DNA of 64,000 nucleotides from Panopea generosa (Eukaryota; Mollusca; Bivalvia; Adapedonta; Hiatellidae): positions 33,780,632 to 33,844,631 of the forward strand of contig CM055894.1 in NCBI GenBank assembly GCA_029582155.1, read 5' to 3'. A model generated the notes under the pieces. It did no database searches, was not told the DNA's origin, and saw nothing but the letters and a program-made list of their open reading frames with translations. Made by a program: the position numbers and the translations under genes. Positions 13,041 through 25,012 of this stretch are shown piece after piece. How positions within the stretch are numbered: position 1 is the stretch's first letter; each line of letters begins with the position of its first letter.

Positions 13041-13196
13041 AAATACTGCAGCATGCACATTGTAACAGAAAAACATCACATGACCACACTCACGTACGTA
13101 CATTTATTCAGTTATGAGATGGCATATGAATGATTTGTTATTGTTTTTTTATATTGAGCTAGCAAAGAAACTGTTTTGTGCCGTTTTACTTTCTAG

Positions 13197-13529
13197 TTTC
13201 ACCCAAGATAATACTTCAAAAATTAATCTTCGCAAGCGCAATATCAGAAGATGTGAGGATAGACGTTCCGATCTATAGTTACCCGCCTGCAAATAGCGTA
13301 CGTTTTACCAGACAAGATGGTGTACAAATACAGAACACCAGCAGAACTACTGTGTCACATGAAATATCGTCTGTCATGACTAAATTCTATAATGAGGAAG
13401 AAATAATGAATGGCCGTATAGCATATCTACAAATAAATGATATACAAGAGACATATTTTACCAACTACACATTGGAGGTTAAAAACAATATTGGAAGGAA
13501 TTGTACATTAATAAAACTTATTTCACAAA
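13197..13529 (+). CDS. Ig-like (I-set type) exon, open
   Basis: A 333-bp exon with acceptor TTTACTTTCTAG, donor GTAAGT at 13530, phase 1-1, same length as the exon at 4689. The frame is open: SPKIILQKLIF, then DVRIDVPIYSYPP, NSVRFTRQDG, and TNYTLEVKNNIGRNC. The pattern of a SYP-x-P-x-x-V-R-F core followed by x-T-N-Y-T-L-x-V-x-N-x-x-G is the end of an I-set-like domain. It lacks the usual Cys pair, as some such domains do. A diverged, broken relative lies at 33.5 kb. No signal peptide, membrane segment or cytoplasmic exon was found. Confidence 0.6.
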
Positions 13530-13659
13530 GTAAGTAATTTTCAATAAGATTGTATGGCATACTACGGTCAAGTTTTCTAGCACAAACTATGATATTATTT
13601 TTGTAATGATTCTTATATAGATATACTTACAACCGATTTGAGAAACACACATGATGATA

Positions 13660-15150
13660 TGGCAGAGAATAATTAATTTGCCGACTTTGAAATATCTTAC
13701 TTGATGAAATACAAAATATGCAACGCTTTCTCTAAGAGAGAAGGATTAATCCTTGCCTTAGAAGTTTAATTGTTAACACAGAATATAAAACTCCCACTCT
13801 GGCAGACATTCAGATTAATCATTGCAATATCAGATTTGAAAGTGACACAATTAATAAAACACAAAATATGCAAACCCTTCTCGTGGAGAAAAGGTTTTAT
13901 CCTTGTCTTACCAGTTTTGTAAGTATCTTTTTTGATAAAACACAATATATGCAACCCCTTCTCTGGCAGACAAGGATTTATCCTTGCCATTTCAGATTTG
14001 ATAGCGGCTAAACTGATAAAACGCAAAATATGAACCCCACTTTCTGACAGAGAAGGATTAAATCTCGCCATATCGAGTTTGAAAGTAGCTAAATTGATAA
14101 AATGCAAAATATGAAACCCCTTCTTGACAGAGAAGGATTAATCCTTGTCATATCATATTTGAAAGTGGCTAAATAAAAATACACAAAATATGATTCTCCT
14201 ACTGTGGGAGGGGATTAATCCTTGCCACACCGAATTTGAAAGTTGTTTCTTTGATAAAACACGATATTTGAAGCCCCTACTATGGCAGCGAATAATTTAA
14301 CATCGCCGATTAGGAAATGACTTAATACTTGTCATACCAGACACATGTATGGGAGTATCTAAAATGATAAAACACAAAATATGCAACCACTTCTCTGGCA
14401 GAGAAGGATTAATCCTTGCCATATCGGATTTGAAAGTAGCTAAATTGATAAAATATAAAATATGAAACATCTACTCTTCCAAAGAAGGATAAGTCCTTAC
14501 CAATTTCGGAACTGCAAATATTTAGACTGATAAGACATAAAATATGAAACCCTATACTCTGGCTGAAAGGGAGGATTAATCCTTGCCAAATTGCACGTCT
14601 TACTATCAGTTTTTTTTTTTTTCAAATATAAGAATGTCATTAAAACATAAACTATGTAGCCCTATCTTGACAAAAAACAAAGGAATAATCTGAGCTCATT
14701 TCGAAAGGTATTAATATCAAAAGTTTCATAAAAAATATACATGGATAAATTACAAGAATCAGAATTATAAAATAGACCCTCGTTCAAAATAGTAAACCCA
14801 TGCTCTGGCAAACAGGGAAGGTTGATCCTTGCCCAGTTGCAAGCATTAATATCAAAACTTATAAAGAGTAAAATTTCATTAAAACTCCAACGAGGCATGC
14901 ACCCTTACTTGAGATAAGAAGATTATCCTTGTCCAATTTGAGGTCTGACTATATAGAAATATTTACAAATACACTTTCATAGAACACGAAGTACACAACC
15001 ACTACTTGAGGGAATAGAATGCTTAATTGTTGTCTATTTTTGAAGTATTTAAAATGATAAAAATACAGTTTCATTCAAACATACAATATGAAGTTTTTTC
15101 ACTTGGAGAAATGGAGGATTAATTCTTGCACATTCAGAAATGCATCGAAT
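13660..15150. repeat. ~80-bp satellite array with palindromic AGGATTAATCCT (array A)
   Basis: Units of about 70-90 bp follow each other. A typical unit contains AAACACAAAATATGCAACCC, CTCTGGCAGAGAAGG, ATTAATCCTTGCCATATCAG and TTTGAAAGTGGCTAAATTGA. The core AGGATTAATCCT is its own reverse complement, and TCTCTGGCAGAGA is a near-palindrome. Copies become more diverged after 14.6 kb. Open frames with a 27-residue period are by-products. The same satellite occurs inverted at 22.5-23.2 kb. Confidence 0.85.
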
Positions 15151-16006
15151 GTTATAAAAAAAAGACCAAATCCGAAGCCCTATTATAAAAAAATCCCTAG
15201 ACTGGCCCTATCCAATAAATGGACTCGAGCATTTTGAAAATGAAGAAAACATGATTAGTACAAAGTAACATAGAATGTCCATCTCCGTCCAGTAATGACG
15301 GCACCTGGACTATTGTTGAACATATAAACAGCCGACCGATATTTCGTATACTCATGTGATGTTACAGGTGATTTGACGTCAGACACAAAGTAGAAGACAT
15401 TTTCCACTTCCTTACTCTGTTCCAATAATCAAAAATACGTGTTTTCGGACCTGAAATGTTAAACAACTAAATATTAATTAACGCAATAGCATTATTATTT
15501 TAGATCACCCACTCGTATGTATACAGACAAGATAGTGTGACATGTTGATTTAATAATAATAATAATAATAATAATAAGTCCATTATATATTGCCTATGAG
15601 TAAAGAATTAAAACTATTTTTTTTTTAAAAAAAAGAAAAATATATGAGAATATAATATAAATTTGTTTCATAATTTGAGGCAGTCATATAGGAAGGTAAA
15701 TTGAAGTAATTTGTATATTATAACTATGTTCTTATTAATATGTTTTAATTGAAATAACAATCGCAAGGACACATGGGGTGGGGACAATGAAGATCAAAAT
15801 TTTGATTTGCATTTAACTACTTAAGCTACATACACAATCAGGCTAACGGTTTTTGGGAATAATCTCTGACGTTAGCTGATGATATTAAACAAACTACTTA
15901 ACATTTTCCGCGGAAACGATGCATTGCTGAACTAGTTATATTACTTATTGCTAAATCACATTTGCACATTTTCAAAATTTTATCAGAGACATGCGCTCTT
16001 TATATG
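15151..16006. other. AT-rich flank with (AAT)n microsatellite
   Basis: Contains an (ATA)n run at about 15551-15576 and otherwise nothing recognised. It ends at the TA dinucleotide beside the TIR element starting at 16009. Confidence 0.5.
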
Positions 16007-16942
16007 TACAGACCCTAAACCGCTCAAGTACCCCAATTGCACGCAAACGGAGTGCACTCAGAGCGTAAGCGGAGCGCGAGCGTAGCGCAGACGGAGCGCG
16101 AACGGAGCGCAGATTGAGCGCAGACGGAGCGGACATGGACCGTAAGCAAACGCTGGATTTTGAATAATAAACGCACTCCTGAACGCATGAAAAAGATTGA
16201 GTGCACTCAGACACGCTGAATGCACTCAGATACGCTGAGTGCACTCAGAAGCGCTGTATACGCTAGACACAGTAAGAAAACTGATAACAGAACTTTTCGT
16301 GCGCTACTGAGTGCACTCGTTCATTCGGATATACTCTTTTTTTATTATTTGATCGTGAAGTCGATACTTAAAATCGAGATAAAAATAAATTTTCTTTCAA
16401 ATGAATATAAACCATGTAGTTAATATAAATGTTTTACTGTAAAACGCATGATAAAACTTATTATCAATTATAACATAAATATCAATATTTAGCTGATCAA
16501 TACAATAATGTTTAAAACACCTATTATACAAAAGACGACACATCATTGGTTATCTACGGTTTCAAGGCTAATTTGCCGTGTTATTTCGATATAAATTAGT
16601 TATAGAACATACAAAACATGTACTTTATTTCGATTTAAGCGTATACTGCTCCAAATACAAAAATATCAAAGCATGCGTGAATCAAACAAAACATAGATAT
16701 GCGTAAAATTATATGATTATGATTCTATTTGTTTGGGTATTTCGGCAAAATAAAAATTACCAATTTTCAATTTAATTTGGACTTTAGTTTTATATTTTCC
16801 CCAAACATAGTTACACTGAGTTTGTGCTTAGTTATAAACAAATCTACGTAAACTGTTATATTGCAATTAAAGTGGAAACATTATACTCGTGCACATCTCA
16901 TTAAAAAAATAATAATAAATTAATTGTATTCTAAAATATAAA

Positions 16943-17135
16943 ATGGGTCAGCAGTACAGCGGATAGGGTGCTGGCTTCAGACGGCAGAGGTCGCGAGTTT
17001 AACCCAGGCTTTACCCGACCTCTCGAAACACAATTCAGTACTAGATCTAATAAGGGAATGCACTGGAGAAAGATATGCATAAGCTCCGAGCTTACTTGAC
17101 AATCAAGCTAAATTAAATTAATTTAAAATAAATGT
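16943..17135 (+). mobile_element. tRNA-derived SINE inside the TA-flanked element
   Basis: A tRNA-like head (CAGCGGATAGGGTGCTGG, B-box-like GCGAGTTTAACCC) is followed by a body resembling that of the SINE at 8949: CTAATAAGGGAATGCACTGG, then AAGCTCCGAGCTTACTTGAC. The start and end are approximate. Confidence 0.65.
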
Positions 17136-17344
17136 ATGTATGCCAAATTAACAAGACAGACCGAAATAACACATTAGACATAGGAAAATAAACTAGCAAA
17201 CGTAAATTTCTAGGTGACCTTTTTGAGGTTGTGATTTTATATTGACTAAAGAACAGCTTTTGATCATGAGGAAGGTTTAAATAAACAAAAAAGAACATGT
17301 ATTCACTGCCTATAAAAAAGTAAATATATTGTTTTCCCGCTTTC

Positions 17345-18570
17345 CTACAAAATCGATACGCCTGATCACGTGCATGTAAGCACGTAACAATTAAGCCACT
17401 ATAAAAGTTGTGAAAGGGGCATCAAGTAAGAAATGACAACAATACTAATAATAATAATAATAATAATAATAAAGAAGAAAAAATACTCAGATAATAATAA
17501 TATGATAATATAATAATATAATTATAAAGTAATATAGCAATAATAACAATAATATTAGTAATAATAGTAATAAATAATAATAAAATATACAATAGATATT
17601 AATAATAATGATGATAATAATAAAATTATAAAAAATCTGCATATTTAAGTATTGATTTTGACTATATATTTCTTATCCAATCACATGCCGCGGGTTAAAT
17701 AAAGATTCATTCATCTTGCACAAATTATAATCAAAATGAAAATTACACACCGGCAGGGTTCGTTGTGATCAATGGACCGATAAATCACCAATAAACTATT
17801 TATTGACACACATGTGGTTCTCATCATGCGTATCTGTTTTGATGATTGCCATGCAACTCTGCCTTCATTATAGTAATTTAATTGTTATATTAATTGTGAA
17901 CGACTGACCAGATGCACATACGCACGTATCCAATATAAAAGCTGTAAACAAATCAATAAGTCAATATGTATATTATAATAATAGCTCCAATGATAATAAT
18001 ATTTCAAAAAAAAATAAAACAAATAATGAAAGTAAAAAATAATACAAATAAAATACTACATTTTTACAAGGAATTATTTAAACACATGTCTTTAATTTTT
18101 ATTAGTTTTAAAATTGTAGGATTGTTTTATTTTGTAAATTAACAATTCTGATATGTTTTTATACGAAATCGCCATGGTAGCTGTGGTAAAATGACAGCCC
18201 TGAATACACATCCCTTTATACGTGTATGTCACACTTTCTACCATTCACTCAGAGCTGGCGTGGGGTTTTCGGTTCGTTAATTTAATGATATTAACATCAT
18301 GATATTTACATACTAAAGCGTTCTGAAACTTCGAATAACCAATATCTTAAATAATTTTTTTATTTGTTGTTAATTGGCTGGCAGTTTTTCTTTCTTATTT
18401 TTTTCTTTTCAATCACATAATGTTGGCTCAATTAAAATTCATCCATCTGGCACGAATTACAATCAAAATGAAATCATACATATCTTCCGTGGTCAATAGA
18501 CCGATAAGTCACCGCTTTAGCATATAACCTAATTGACACGGCTCTCACTGGCATGTGACATAACGTAATT
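17345..18570 (+). repeat. Duplicated module inside the TA-flanked element
   Basis: Two diverged direct copies, about 17345-17880 and 17905-18570, share in the same order: a segment like GATCACGTGCATGTAAGCAC, a TATAAAAG-TTGT segment, an AAT-rich stretch, CCAATCACATG, AATCAAAATGAAA and GACCGATAAATCACC. The first part recurs about 560 bp later, the last part about 730 bp later, so copy 2 is longer. No coding content. Confidence 0.55.
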
Positions 18571-19777
18571 AACACCACGGGTGTGTTGCTGCGTGTCATA
18601 TAATTAGTGGTATAGCACAGTGGGTGTAGTTTCAAACAAGTTAAATATAGTTTGTCATTTTAAATAATATATTAACATAAAGCATACTATCAGTAAAAGA
18701 ATAATTTGAGAAACCCACTGAAAAAAGTTTATTGCAAGTATATTTATATACATAATGATAACGAAAATAATTATAAAAAACTTAAAATATCAGAATATCT
18801 TTTTTTAAGTTTAGTGAAGCCACATTTGGACCCAAATCGAGAAAAAACACTACAAGATTATTATTTTTCAAAAATCATTGATTATAATGTCGAATTGCAT
18901 CGCACAGATTATAATAAATTTTGCATCACCCATGCAATGCATATTATTGATTATAAAGCTTATTTTAGTTTGAACATTAACAAAACCAGTGATATATCCA
19001 CATGTTGTTAAGTCACTGCTGACACTGAGCAGATTTATGGATTATCATAAGGCCAATGAGGTATTAACAGTATGGAATTATTAATTAAATTTAATTATAA
19101 ATAACAATTTATTTAGTTTATGTTGATGATGTATATGTAAATTTTGTGGACAAACTTTATTGATTTCCTGTAACAAACAGCTTACGGTATATCAAAGAAG
19201 ATACTGACGCAAACAAACGTCGGTGTCTGGATAACAGAAGCCGGTATAACGTGCGATATTCTTTGATCACCAAGACCACTGATCACATATCAAAACATAG
19301 ACACTTCCGTTTAACATGCCTACTATCGATACTTGTTCAACCTATCGCCCAGCGGGTGACATAATCTGTAGACAAACAATCGGATTATGAATTAATTTAC
19401 CTTGACTAAAATCCCATGGATACATTTAATTGCTCCATTGGAACAGATTAAATTAAAAAGTCAATATAGAATCAGTTTAAAGAGTTGAGATGTTGCGATT
19501 GGCTATGGGCCGGAAACCGAACTGAGCGAACTGAACGTTGAGTGAACGCTGAACGAAGCGAACGCTAAGAGGAGTATTAAATACAGCACTTAGCTATACA
19601 GCGCTCGTGAGCGAATACTTGCGTTTGTGAGTGCATTAAATTAACCGCGTTTAATCGAGTGCACGCAAACGGAGCGCGAACGGAGCGCGAACTAAGCGCG
19701 AACGGAGCGCGAACGGAGTGCAAACTGAGCGCAAACGGAGTGCAATTATGGGGTACTTGAGCGGTTTAGGGTCTGTA

Positions 19778-21520
19778 CCATCAACATGTATCGTTACATG
19801 TATCAGAATTCCTTGTTTTATAACGTTTTGTAGTTGATTCTGTAAATATAATATTGACTCCCCTCAACTACGTATGCTGTTCCATTTCGTTGGCTTTACT
19901 ACTAAAATCCGTTGCGTTTCGTTAAGTAATGCAGTAAATACAGTAAGTATTATGTGACCAATGCCTGTGGAGTTAACAACGTTGTGGTTAAAAATATTGC
20001 TAATAAGATATGTTAAAAACGGCGTTTGTTTTAACTAATTACAAATAACTATACACAAACGCTTTAACAGTAACAATGCAAACACTGCATGTATTGTCTT
20101 GTGCAGTAATGATAATACAAACATACACACAAGTAATAACAGGAATAACCGCCTTGCAATACTTAAAGTGATTATATTGGCAAGTAACACAAACACACTG
20201 TTAATCCAGACTTTTCCTGTATGAAGTGTGCACAAAAAAATGCTTATATATTGACGTATAACCTTTATTTACATGAAAGTATTTACATTATTAAATTAAT
20301 AGTAATGGTCAAAATTTAATACGTCCCGCAATAAGGTATTACGCAATGTTTACATGATTGATCGGAAACCCGAAAGCGGTTCGTTGAAAATGGCGAATGT
20401 AAACAAAAACAAAAACGTGGCTTCAGATATCCGATGTTTGTAATAAAGAGGCAATGCAATAAGACACTTTAGACGCGTATATCTCTAAGTTATAAGTATA
20501 TCTTCATGCTGGGCGTGTGTATTTAGGACAGGGAATTGACGGTTATATGCCAATACAATCCCTTTAATGGCAAAACCGCAAACAGGGAGCTTAAACCTAC
20601 TTAACGATGCACTTCCCGCCATGTATATGATCAGCTTTATCAACACGAATGAAGCAGTAGTAGGCAATACATTTTGTAATCTCTCTTTACCCTTAGTATT
20701 TGGTAAACTGAATGCATACAAATATCTTCAAACAAAGATAATAAATTATTTACTTATTTTGTTATTTTCAATAGTGTCCTATATTGAATACAGGTCGCAA
20801 TAGATATACTCAATCTTTTTCCAGGCAAATATTAAACCAGAAATGGTCAACTTAAGCAGATTTATATTTGAAGCCTTTGAAATAAGACGTTCCATATAAA
20901 AAAAAGGATATATGTGTTCATCATCAATGAATATATGTTAACATTTGTATAAAGCATTGCTTTATTTGAGTAATAAGAACCAGTGCACCGTTTAATGAAT
21001 AAAATAGCTTCTCATTTTACTGATCACTGTAGAATGAATGTATTGTATTGTTGTATATGGACGTTTCCATTAAAACGTAGCGGACATATCACTACAACGC
21101 TGATATCACCTTTGAAAGATAATAAACACGTTTCAAGGTGAAACATATTGATTATTTGCAGTTGATTATTTACCTCGTTTCACTGATAACACTAAAATAC
21201 TTTAAATTTGTTGTTTGCGCAGTCTACCATATGTAAAGTCGTCATCAGTACATTGAGTGTTTTGCAAATATTTATAACATAATGATCTATATTATTTTAT
21301 TAACATACGTTTTTATTGACCACTATATAATAAAATATTGTAATATTTGTCCCGCTTTGAACAGTGTTTCAAGTAGATATGAACATAAAAGGTTCATTTA
21401 AGGGGTACATTTAGTGTGTTAATTTGGCGTGGAATAGATTTCGTCAATTTATTTTACCATTGGTATGAAAGAAGTCTGATTATACGATATAACAACTAAT
21501 TGTTAGAACAGTTACAAGAA
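19778..21520. other. AT-rich, nothing recognised
   Basis: Short overlapping frames on both strands (66-78 codons near 20.0-20.8 kb) have no recognisable motif and shadow each other. No RNA gene or repeat identified. Confidence 0.4.
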
Positions 21521-21527
21521 AGTAAAC

Positions 21528-21690
21528 ATGGGCGCATAGAAGCGGACGGCAGAACAGTGGCCGCTCATGCTAGTGGTTGCAGTTTCGAACCCAAGCTCTA
21601 ACCGATATATCTAAACAAAGTAACGCTCAATACTGATTCTTCCCAGTAATGGAACTCGAGCTCGGTTCAAACAAGCATGATAGTTCGATT
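21528..21690 (+). mobile_element. tRNA-derived SINE
   Basis: A head-like region (GGACGGCAGAACAGTGGCCG, B-box-like GCAGTTTCGAACCC) and a body with AATGGAACTCGAGCTCGG and TTCAAACAAGC, similar to the copy at 8949. No clear target duplication. Confidence 0.6.
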
Positions 21691-22127
21691 TTTTATACAA
21701 TATTATATGGAAGGCATTTTTATTTATTGTCGTTACAAGAATTAAACAGCGTGTACGTGACATGAACTCAGAATATCCAAATTTAGGTAAACACTATGTG
21801 AAAGGTTCACAATTTAAACTGTAATCGCTGTTTACCCAATAACGTGTGCGTTGACTATTGATTAACTGTCCCATATCTTAACTGTACGTCTGATAAATAC
21901 GTCAATCATTATTACGCTTTATGTTACTTAAAATACTAGATAAATTACGACAGAACAAGCAGGTATGATATATTTTAAAGTATGTATATTTTGTTTCAAA
22001 TCATTTATTGTGAAACCTGCAGTTTTAATATGTAAAATCGTAAAGGTAAAATAATAATCAATACATTTATAACCTGCCTTTCTCTAAAGTGTTTGTTGAA
22101 ATACTGAATCATCATATACTGTCCCCA

Positions 22128-22151
22128 CTGCCCCCCCCCCCCCCCCCCCCC
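22128..22151. repeat. Poly-C tract
   Basis: A run of C of about 20 bases, broken by one T. A glycine run in a minus-strand frame across it is a by-product. Confidence 0.9.
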
Positions 22152-22544
22152 TCCCTCACCATGAAACTTTCAAATGAATTTGAATACCTCCGGGAAAAAA
22201 ACAAGGCTGATATTTTACCGAACAGAGTTTTAAAAACATTTAGATAAGTTTTCATAACGTTTTCATTAGACAAATAATAACTCAACTTTTTGAACAGTTG
22301 AACAGTACAATAACATAACGCCAAACATGTCAGTATTAAAATGACGTGGTAAAACAAGTCTTAAAAAGAATAAGGGAAAGTCTGCGTGAACACTCGAACA
22401 AAACAAAACGAGCATTTGCAATTGGGTATCAGTTCCGAATAACTAAGTATAAATAAATGAGAGGTTTTACACCGAACTGGACAAAATATATATTACTGAA
22501 ATAATTTATATAAATAGTGTGAAGCAGGCCTTTAAAAAAATCCA

Positions 22545-23240
22545 CAATTGAAATGACAAGGATTACTCCTTCTCTTCTAGAGAAGGGTTTCATATTTTGT
22601 GTTGTATCAATCCAGCTACTATCAAAGCTGAAATGGCAAGGATTTATCCTTTAATGCCAGAGAAGGGGTTGCATATATTGTGTTTTATCAATAGAAATAC
22701 TTATAAAATTGGTATGACAAGGATTAATCCTTCTATTCAAGAGAAGTGGTTGCATATTTTGTGTTTAATTTATTGTGTCACTTTCAAATCTGATATGGCA
22801 AAGATTAATCATTGTCTGCCAGAGTAGGAGTTTTATATTTTCTGTTAACAATTAGGCTTCTATGGCATGGATTAATCCTTCGCTCCCAGAGAAAGCGTTG
22901 CACATTTTGTATTTCATCAAGTTAGATATTTCAAAGTCGGCAAGGATTAATCCTTGTCTGCTAGAGAATGGCTTGCATATCTTGTGTTTTATCAATTGAG
23001 ATACTTCCAAATCACACTTAACAATGGTAAATTCTTCTCTGCCATGAATAGGGGTTGTTTATTTCAGGTTCTATCTAAATTTTAGTTTTGGTTATTCATT
23101 GCGTATATTTTGTAAGAAATATCTATAACTGAAACTAGATGTTGTGTTGTTTTTTTACTATGTTGTAGGTGTCATATCTTGAAAAAAGAAAAGGATTTTT
23201 TCTCAAACATTTTTTTGAGAGGATTAATCCTTGCCATTTT
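22545..23240. repeat. ~80-bp satellite array, inverted copy (array B)
   Basis: The same satellite as at 13.66-15.15 kb but in the opposite orientation: TTGCATATTTTGTGTTTTAT, then TTTCAAATCTGATATGGCAA, GGATTAATCC and CTGCCAGAGAAG repeat every 80-90 bp. About seven units. The two arrays face each other across about 7.4 kb that contains the 16.0-19.8 kb TIR element. Confidence 0.85.
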
Positions 23241-23299
23241 GTTTCAAATTTAGGGGGTCAGGAGTCAACTTTAAGTTTAAGTTGATATATAAATCCACT

Positions 23300-24614
23300 A
23301 AAACAGGATATCGGAACCACCCCTTTTACACAAAATAAGTCCAGAAAGGAGTACTCTATTGGCAAATCCCTAATTAAAAGGTCTTCCATCCAAGGCAATC
23401 TTTAAACCATTTATTAAGTGAATCAGAAATACCAGCTTATTTAAGTTTGACTAGGAGACTTTTGTGAGATACTCGATCAAAGGCTTTAATTATATCAAAG
23501 AAAACTACTCTGACCTCTTTTCCAGCATCTTATGCTTGGCAGAAAGTATTATAAAGATAGGTAAGTTGATTGACGGGCGAGTCGTCTGGCATGAAATCTG
23601 ACTGAAAATGTGATAGGAAGTTGGTTTCATGAAGAAAGTTATATGTCTAAACATTAATCTTTCCAGAACCTTATCGATATTACTTAGGAGAGAATATTTT
23701 TCTATATCTGAGTTTAAGCTTTATCAAAGTATTTATCCAAAAAGGCTCATATGGTCTAATACGAACAGTCAAGTTGGGAATGCATTGTTTAGTTAAAGAT
23801 ATATTAGTGTCAGTAATATTTTTTGCATAAACATTAATATCACTATTCGACAATTCTTGTTAATTTATACCTTGAGCTTTATTTTGCAATAGATTAAGTC
23901 ATCCTGGTCATATTTCAATATTTTTCTAGTGTAAGATTTGAATTTCGGTTTTGTAAACTTAAATATGGCAAATATTAGACAATGGATCTTTGTACTTGAT
24001 CTAGGAAAGGATCAGACACGCCACTTACTATTAGATTAGCACTATTATTAACAAGCATAATATCAATGACAGTAGACGAATTTTCAGTAAAATGGGTAGG
24101 TTCATTTATAATTTGACTTTAGCCAAATTGATTGCATAGCGATGTCAATTTTTGAGCACTTTGACAGTTTACCATATTTATGTTTAAATCGCCGGTAATT
24201 ATAATATCATTATTTCATGAATCAACTGCTAAATTTATAGTCTTCTATCATGTTGTAATCAATTATATCGGCGTTTGGAGGTCTGTAAAATACACCAAGG
24301 AATATATAGTTATTATTAAGTGAAATATCGATCCAGATACATTTTAAACGGTTTAATTCGAGATCTACCCTGTGTTTGTATGTAAAGTTAGTTTGTATAT
24401 CTACAATAACTCCACCATGATAATCACCATAACGGTCTTTCCTTTCAGGTTTTTGAAATGGCGGAATAAGAAACTCTTCAGTAGGTATGGATTCATGTAA
24501 CCAAGTTTCGACGAATGTTAGGATGTCGAATTGATTAAGTTCTGCCCTAAGCAGGTCTAGTTTATAGCGTAAACTTTGGACATTATAATGAATTAAAGAT
24601 AAGTTATGTGTCAT
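23300..24614 (-). mobile_element. LINE fragment: endonuclease plus 5' part of reverse transcriptase
   Basis: On the minus strand the open frame 24614-24222 (130 codons) reads an APE-type endonuclease: S-L-I-H-Y-N-V-Q-S-L, DILTFVETWLHESI, GGVIVDI and IFLGVFYRPPN. Downstream in broken frames come Q-I-I-N-E-P-T-H-like and SGVSDPFLDQ stretches, then the start of reverse transcriptase: SLLSNIDKVLERLMFRH, K-E-V-R-V-V-F-F-D-I-I-K-A-F-D-R-V (catalytic Asp region). Order and motifs fit a CR1/L2-like non-LTR element. Reading stops around the W-F-K-D-C-L segment, complementary to the piece at 12.43-13.04 kb. Dead copy. Confidence 0.85.
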
Positions 24615-24716
24615 GCCCAGAGTTTCAGAAATTGGGGTAGCATTTGATACACTGGGTGAATTTAGTATTTCAGGTCCGGGATTAAAGTGTATATCTCCCG
24701 ATTGTAAGAAAATACT

Positions 24717-25012
24717 ATTGATTGATTGATTGAATATTTAGCGTCATTTTTATGCCATTAAGGGCTAGCAGACGATCAGTTAACCTAACCACTGTTTCCT
24801 GGGATTAACCAGTTCCTGAGCACATCCCATCGCCGCAAGTAACTGATAACTTTCCCACTTGAAACAGTGGTGAGAGACGAATGATAATGAAACACAATAT
24901 CGTATATCTATCATCACGGAAACTGTTGCCGGGTTGGGGATTCGAACTCACGTCCCCTGGTTTGATAGTCAGACGCGTAACCGACTATGCTAATATAAGA
25001 ACCAGGCGCACG
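24717..25012 (-). mobile_element. Full-length-looking tRNA-derived SINE with (TTGA)n-type tail
   Basis: The minus strand starts with a well-preserved tRNA-like head (TAGCATAGTCGGTTACGCGT for the A-box region, GAGTTCGAATCCCC for the B box). A body follows with GGGATGTGCTCAGGAACTGG and CGTCTGCTAGCCCTTAATGG, and a tail of AATC repeats (ATTG repeats on the plus strand, 24716-24733). About 295 bp. A free-standing tRNA gene is unlikely because the SINE body and tail follow directly. Confidence 0.8.

Larger units (their letters stand above)
16009..19775. mobile_element. 3.77-kb TIR element with TA target duplication, non-autonomous
   Basis: The ends are perfect inverted repeats for 27 bp, starting CAGACCCTAAACCGCTCAAG, with TA immediately outside both ends (16007-16008 and 19776-19777). 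Just inside both ends are clusters of short GC-rich repeats, AACGGAGCGC and GGAGCGCGAAC types, plus palindromic GAGTGCACTC copies near the left end. A CAG start with TA duplication is seen in pogo-type Tc1/mariner elements, so that is the best guess. No transposase is encoded; the interior is AT-rich with a SINE, a duplicated module, AAT microsatellites and an unrecognised 101-codon frame at 18706-19011. Confidence 0.8.

Noticed and set aside
13766..14107. 113-codon frame with a ~27-residue period, and its counterpart at 22597-22827
   Set aside because: Both follow the ~80-bp satellite unit and break as the unit length drifts.
24890..25012. Functional tRNA gene on the minus strand
   Set aside because: The head is tRNA-like but continues into a SINE body and a short-repeat tail, and it cannot be confirmed as a foldable complete tRNA.
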